Below are positions 6,141-8,570 of a stretch of DNA of 8,570 nt, piece by piece. A program made the translations under genes and the position numbers. Under the pieces are notes generated by a model. It was not told the origin of the DNA. It made no database searches and saw only the letters and a program-made list of their open reading frames with translations. Positions within the stretch are counted from its first letter, which is position 1; each line of letters begins with the position of its first letter. The DNA comes from Bacilli bacterium (GTDB lineage: Bacteria > Bacillota_I > Bacilli_A > RF39 > UBA660): assembly GCA_900766325.1 (NCBI GenBank), contig CAAFVA010000071.1, positions 1-8,570 of the forward strand, given 5' to 3'.

Positions 6141-6660
6141 TAATACGGAAAGTTTTGTTCCAGTAAAAGCTATTATTAACAACATGATTGAGCTGGATAG
6201 TGGTTTTAAGGTGGCCGGTGTTAAGGTAGCTCCTAAAAACATATTTATAATGGAAGAGAATGATCAGTTTAACGTTATTGATGGGCTTAAAGATTTTTAT
6301 AACACTTTGGATTTTGAGTTTTGGCTAGTTATTGCGGATAGACCGGTTGATATATCGGTCTATATAGCAGAGCTTCAAATGATGTATAATCAATCTCAAA
6401 ATCCTACGATAAGAAAGTTAATTAACCAAGATATGAGGAAAGCTGATGATTTCGTTAGTGACGTGTCTGACGTTGAGTTTTACTTCTTGTTTAAGGATAA
6501 GAACGTAGAAATGATTCAGAAAAGGGTAAGGCTCATGATAAATGGTCTTGCAAACGCTGGATTATCTTCCAGTCAGGCAAATAATGACGATCTAAGAAGT
6601 ATTTTGGATAACTTCTTAAATGGTGGAGAAAAAACTGAGTTTGGGACGGTGTTATCATAA
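6124..6660 (+). CDS. TraC/VirB4 N-terminal-domain-like protein, separate small subunit
   Basis: A 178-residue soluble protein. The sequence 'FVPVKAIINNMIELDSGFKVAGVKV' followed by 'F......DGLKDFYNTLDFEFWLVIADRPVDISVY' and later 'VEFYFLFKDKN' matches the N-terminal region of VirB4/TraC conjugation ATPases (the part beginning 'LPIKEI..G.v.l.dG....l.V' and passing 'F...L.sLdfp.qi...s...d...Y'). It has no Walker motifs. Together with the 598-residue ATPase that follows it would total the usual size of a full VirB4 (about 780-800 residues), so it reads as a VirB4 N-domain encoded as its own gene, an arrangement I recall from other Gram-positive elements. The start is uncertain: the ATG at 6124 is preferred, with AAAGGATGG at 6105-6113; a GTG at 6115 in frame would add three residues. 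It overlaps the PrgI-like gene by 17 bases, and its stop overlaps the ATPase start (TAATG), implying translational coupling. Confidence 0.8.
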   Translation: MSTKTSNTESFVPVKAIINNMIELDSGFKVAGVKVAPKNIFIMEENDQFNVIDGLKDFYNTLDFEFWLVIADRPVDISVYIAELQMMYNQSQNPTIRKLINQDMRKADDFVSDVSDVEFYFLFKDKNVEMIQKRVRLMINGLANAGLSSSQANNDDLRSILDNFLNGGEKTEFGTVLS

Positions 6661-8456
6661 TGGCAAATATTAATATAAAAAAGGAGTTAGCTCCTAAAGG
6701 ATTAGAGATTAAACCAGCTGAGTTTATAATAAGTGATAAGTGGTGTACCATTTTAACGGTTGTTTCTTATCCTAGGTGGATAAGTCCAGGATTTTTATCT
6801 AGCATAACTAGTAATCCTGGGGTTAAAGTTGTTATAAAACACATACCGCTTCCGTTTTCTGTTATGGCAAAGATGCTTAATAAGCAGCTAGCTGAGTTGA
6901 AGGCTAATTATGAAAAAGAAAACGATAAAACCATTCAAGAACAGTTAAGACAAGATTATGATTCGTTAAATGATTTTATTCAGATGATTACCACTAATCA
7001 GTCTAGAATATTTGATTTTCAAATGCATATCGTTTTAACCGCAGATAGTAAAGAGGAACTAGATCAAAAGAAACTTCAAATAAAGAATTTCTTAACCGCG
7101 ATGGAGTTAAGGGCTATACCACTTAGGTTTGAACAAAGACAAGTTTTAAAATCAATTATCCCGATATTCCCTAAGCAACAAATTGAGGAGCAAATCGGAA
7201 CGCCTATTACTACTCCTACAATTGCTGCTATGTATCCGTTTATCTTTGATAGCTTAAAGGATCCGGGCCCTTCTTGCCTTCTTGGTACTGACTTTTCTGG
7301 TGGTGTTGTGTTATTTAACCAATTTTTATACCAAATTAGAAAAGAGTTTAACAGAAATAATGCTAACATGATTATTTTAGGTACCACTGGTAGTGGTAAA
7401 TCAACGGCTGCTAAATTACTTTTAAGAACTTACATTAGAAATGGTTATAAAACCGTTGTTATTGATCCTGAAGGTGAGTTAGAAGAAATGGTAGCTCGTA
7501 TGCAAGGTGATTTTATAGATCTTGGTAAGGGTGGAGAGTTTGGAATGATAAATCCTCTTGAGGTTATCTTAGAGGCGGATGAAGAAGAGTTAAAAGATGG
7601 ACTTGGTTATACCGTTTTAACTAAGACGTTACAGTTTTTAAAAGCGTTTATGAAGTATTATGATTCTACCATTACTGAGGATGTTCTTACTATGTTTAGT
7701 GAGATGGCACAGCTTACTTACCAGCGTTTTGGAATATCGTTTGATACGGATTTTTCACATTTAAGACCAGAGCAGTATCCTACGTTTTCTGATCTTTACG
7801 AGACTTTAGTAAGAAGACTAGAGGCATATGGAGATCAAATGACGCATGAAAGGGATATTTTAGAGAGGTTAGAATTAAAGATTAGGCCTTTAGTAAAGGA
7901 ATTAAAATTCTATTTTGATGGCCATACCACGATAAGACCAATGACAAAGTTTATAGTGTTTAACATAAGGGATTTAATGAATGCTGATCAAAACATTAGA
8001 AATGCTTTATTCTTTAACATCTTAAAATATGCTTGGAGTCATTGTTTAGACAGATCAATAAACACCGTTATGATGGTTGATGAGGCTCATATACTTCTAT
8101 CTGGTAATAATACGATTGGTGCGGACTTTTTGGCACAAATACAAAGACGTGCAAGAAAATATAACAGTGGTACACTTTTAATAACGCAACAACCTAGTGA
8201 CTTCGCTAATCCAGAGGTTATAACGCAAGGTAAGGCTATTTTTGACAATGCTTCGTACTATCTTGTTATGGGATTAAAGAAACAAGGTGTTGAAGACTTA
8301 TCACAGTTAATTGACCTTAATGAACAAGAAAAGGAAAGCATAAAGAAATATAATCAAGGTGAAGCATTACTTGTTTGTGGAAGCCGTAGAATGAGAATAG
8401 ACGTTATAGTAACCGAGGCAGAATTGGATTCGTTTGGTTCTGGCGGTGGATTATAA
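6660..8456 (+). CDS. virB4: VirB4/TraC-family conjugation ATPase
   Basis: A 598-residue ATPase that powers assembly and substrate transfer in type IV secretion, working on the inner face of the membrane with the VirB3- and VirB6-like proteins. The N-terminal part (about 15-230) is the CagE/TrbE/VirB-type region, with 'VVSYPRWISPGFL' and, before the ATPase domain, 'YPFIF' and 'LLGTDFSGGVVLFNQF'. The RecA-like domain follows: Walker A 'GTTGSGKST' (241-249), 'VIDPEGE' (267-273), Walker B 'NTVMMVDEAH' (468-477, D474 and E475), the basic stretch 'QIQRRARKY' (493-501), and 'LLITQQPSDF' (506-515) with the polar sensor Gln. All key residues are present, so it should be active. The start ATG overlaps the stop of the preceding gene by one base. 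It is the last gene of the operon, closed by a terminator starting at the base after its stop. It is VirB4-like rather than a VirD4 coupling protein, because of the N-terminal domain, the lack of membrane segments and the PrgI neighbour. Confidence 0.95.
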   Translation: MANINIKKELAPKGLEIKPAEFIISDKWCTILTVVSYPRWISPGFLSSITSNPGVKVVIKHIPLPFSVMAKMLNKQLAELKANYEKENDKTIQEQLRQDYDSLNDFIQMITTNQSRIFDFQMHIVLTADSKEELDQKKLQIKNFLTAMELRAIPLRFEQRQVLKSIIPIFPKQQIEEQIGTPITTPTIAAMYPFIFDSLKDPGPSCLLGTDFSGGVVLFNQFLYQIRKEFNRNNANMIILGTTGSGKSTAAKLLLRTYIRNGYKTVVIDPEGELEEMVARMQGDFIDLGKGGEFGMINPLEVILEADEEELKDGLGYTVLTKTLQFLKAFMKYYDSTITEDVLTMFSEMAQLTYQRFGISFDTDFSHLRPEQYPTFSDLYETLVRRLEAYGDQMTHERDILERLELKIRPLVKELKFYFDGHTTIRPMTKFIVFNIRDLMNADQNIRNALFFNILKYAWSHCLDRSINTVMMVDEAHILLSGNNTIGADFLAQIQRRARKYNSGTLLITQQPSDFANPEVITQGKAIFDNASYYLVMGLKKQGVEDLSQLIDLNEQEKESIKKYNQGEALLVCGSRRMRIDVIVTEAELDSFGSGGGL

Positions 8457-8497
8457 GAAGAGAATTAGAAAGTAAAATTTCTAATTTTTTTCTTTTT
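8457..8497 (+). terminator. Rho-independent terminator at the end of the secretion operon
   Basis: AATTAGAAA (8463-8471) pairs perfectly with TTTCTAATT (8478-8486) around the loop GTAAAA. The stem can be extended through A-T and G-U pairs to G8457-C8492. The right arm runs into TTTTTCTTTTT (8487-8497). Confidence 0.85.
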
Positions 8498-8520
8498 ATA
8501 GAGTGTTTTTTTAATATATA

Positions 8521-8544
8521 TATAATAATTAAATTGAAAGGAGG
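8521..8544 (+). promoter_or_regulatory. -10 box and ribosome site for the gene starting at 8550
   Basis: TATAAT (8521-8526) is a perfect -10 box within a TA-rich stretch, but no clear -35 box is seen upstream. AAAGGAGG (8537-8544) is a strong ribosome site five bases before the ATG at 8550. Transcription from this box would start only about 8533, leaving a very short leader, so the promoter part is tentative while the ribosome site is firm. Confidence 0.5.
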
Positions 8545-8549
8545 ATAAA

Positions 8550-8570
8550 ATGTACGAGATAAAAGAAAGT
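8550..8570 (+). CDS. start of a further gene, 3' end outside window
   Basis: Seven codons (MYEIKES) are visible after a strong AAAGGAGG ribosome site. The product cannot be identified. Its orientation and position suggest that the conjugation region continues, as a unit separated from the ATPase operon by the terminator before it. Confidence 0.7.

Noticed and set aside
6338..6363. ATAGACCG / CGGTCTAT inverted repeat in the TraC-like gene
   Set aside because: Eight perfect pairs with a ten-base loop in the middle of a coding region, with no T-run, start codon or gene boundary nearby; chance is sufficient.
6629..6660. AAAAAAC (6629-6635) as a programmed -1 frameshift site fusing the N-domain protein to the VirB4 ATPase
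   Set aside because: The heptamer is out of phase with the gene's codons, and the -1 frame meets a TGA at 6636 straight after it. The TAATG overlap explains coupling better.
1..8570. Mollicutes code 4 (TGA as Trp)
   Set aside because: All genes are full length with TGG as the only Trp codon and no internal TGA; a code 4 AT-rich genome would use TGA for most Trp.
1..8570. CRISPR arrays, tRNA or rRNA genes, IS-element ends or attachment-site direct repeats
   Set aside because: I saw no regularly spaced repeats, no clover-leaf-like segments, no transposase and no matching direct repeats at possible element borders within the window.

Overview
The window is strongly AT-rich (visibly about two-thirds A+T or more), with strong AGGAGG-type ribosome binding sites. 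It shows a type IV secretion (conjugation) gene set of the Gram-positive kind: PrgI-like, VirB6/TrbL-like and VirB4/TraC-like, with no outer-membrane components. This points to a low-GC Bacillota host, perhaps a Bacilli or Mollicutes-related gut lineage, carrying an integrative conjugative element or conjugative plasmid. All nine complete or 3'-complete genes end in TAG (5) or TAA (4), none in TGA, and every Trp codon is TGG. The standard code therefore explains the window, with TGA apparently avoided. The host assignment is inference.

Layout. (1) At 2-403 (+) lies the C-terminal part of a YhcG/DUF1016-type PDDEXK nuclease cut by the window edge. It meets a minus-strand gene (405-1022) tail to tail with one base between the stop codons. 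That gene is unrecognised but has an ordered Cys-His-Asp pattern like a transglutaminase/papain-fold enzyme. (2) At 1133-1549 (-) is a secreted lipoprotein with a thioredoxin fold (CSHC), followed by its own terminator. (3) A divergent intergenic region (1550-1698) carries a good sigma-A-type promoter for a 108-residue two-TM, pilin-like protein (1699-2025). This gene is closed off by one clear terminator and a second hairpin plus T-run. (4) A separate extended -10 promoter starts a tight five-gene operon (2180-8456): a secreted protein with a C-terminal two-TM module, a VirB6/TrbL-like channel protein with a very long tail, a PrgI/VirB3-like protein, a small TraC/VirB4 N-domain protein and the VirB4 ATPase. 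A strong terminator follows at 8457-8492. (5) A further gene begins at 8550 and leaves the window.

How they fit together. VirB4 would power the channel. The PrgI-like and VirB6-like proteins would form the membrane platform. The 108-residue protein is the best pilin (VirB2-like) candidate.

The most interesting point is that the last 57 residues (roughly) of the 340-residue secreted protein align without gaps to the two-TM core of the 108-residue protein (18 of 57 identical by my hand count), including flanking cysteines on the predicted outer face. This looks like an adhesin- or tip-like head fused to a pilin-type membrane module. The extracytoplasmic thioredoxin lipoprotein encoded next door could maintain the disulfides that these cysteines, and a CxxxC in the VirB6-like outer loop, would form.
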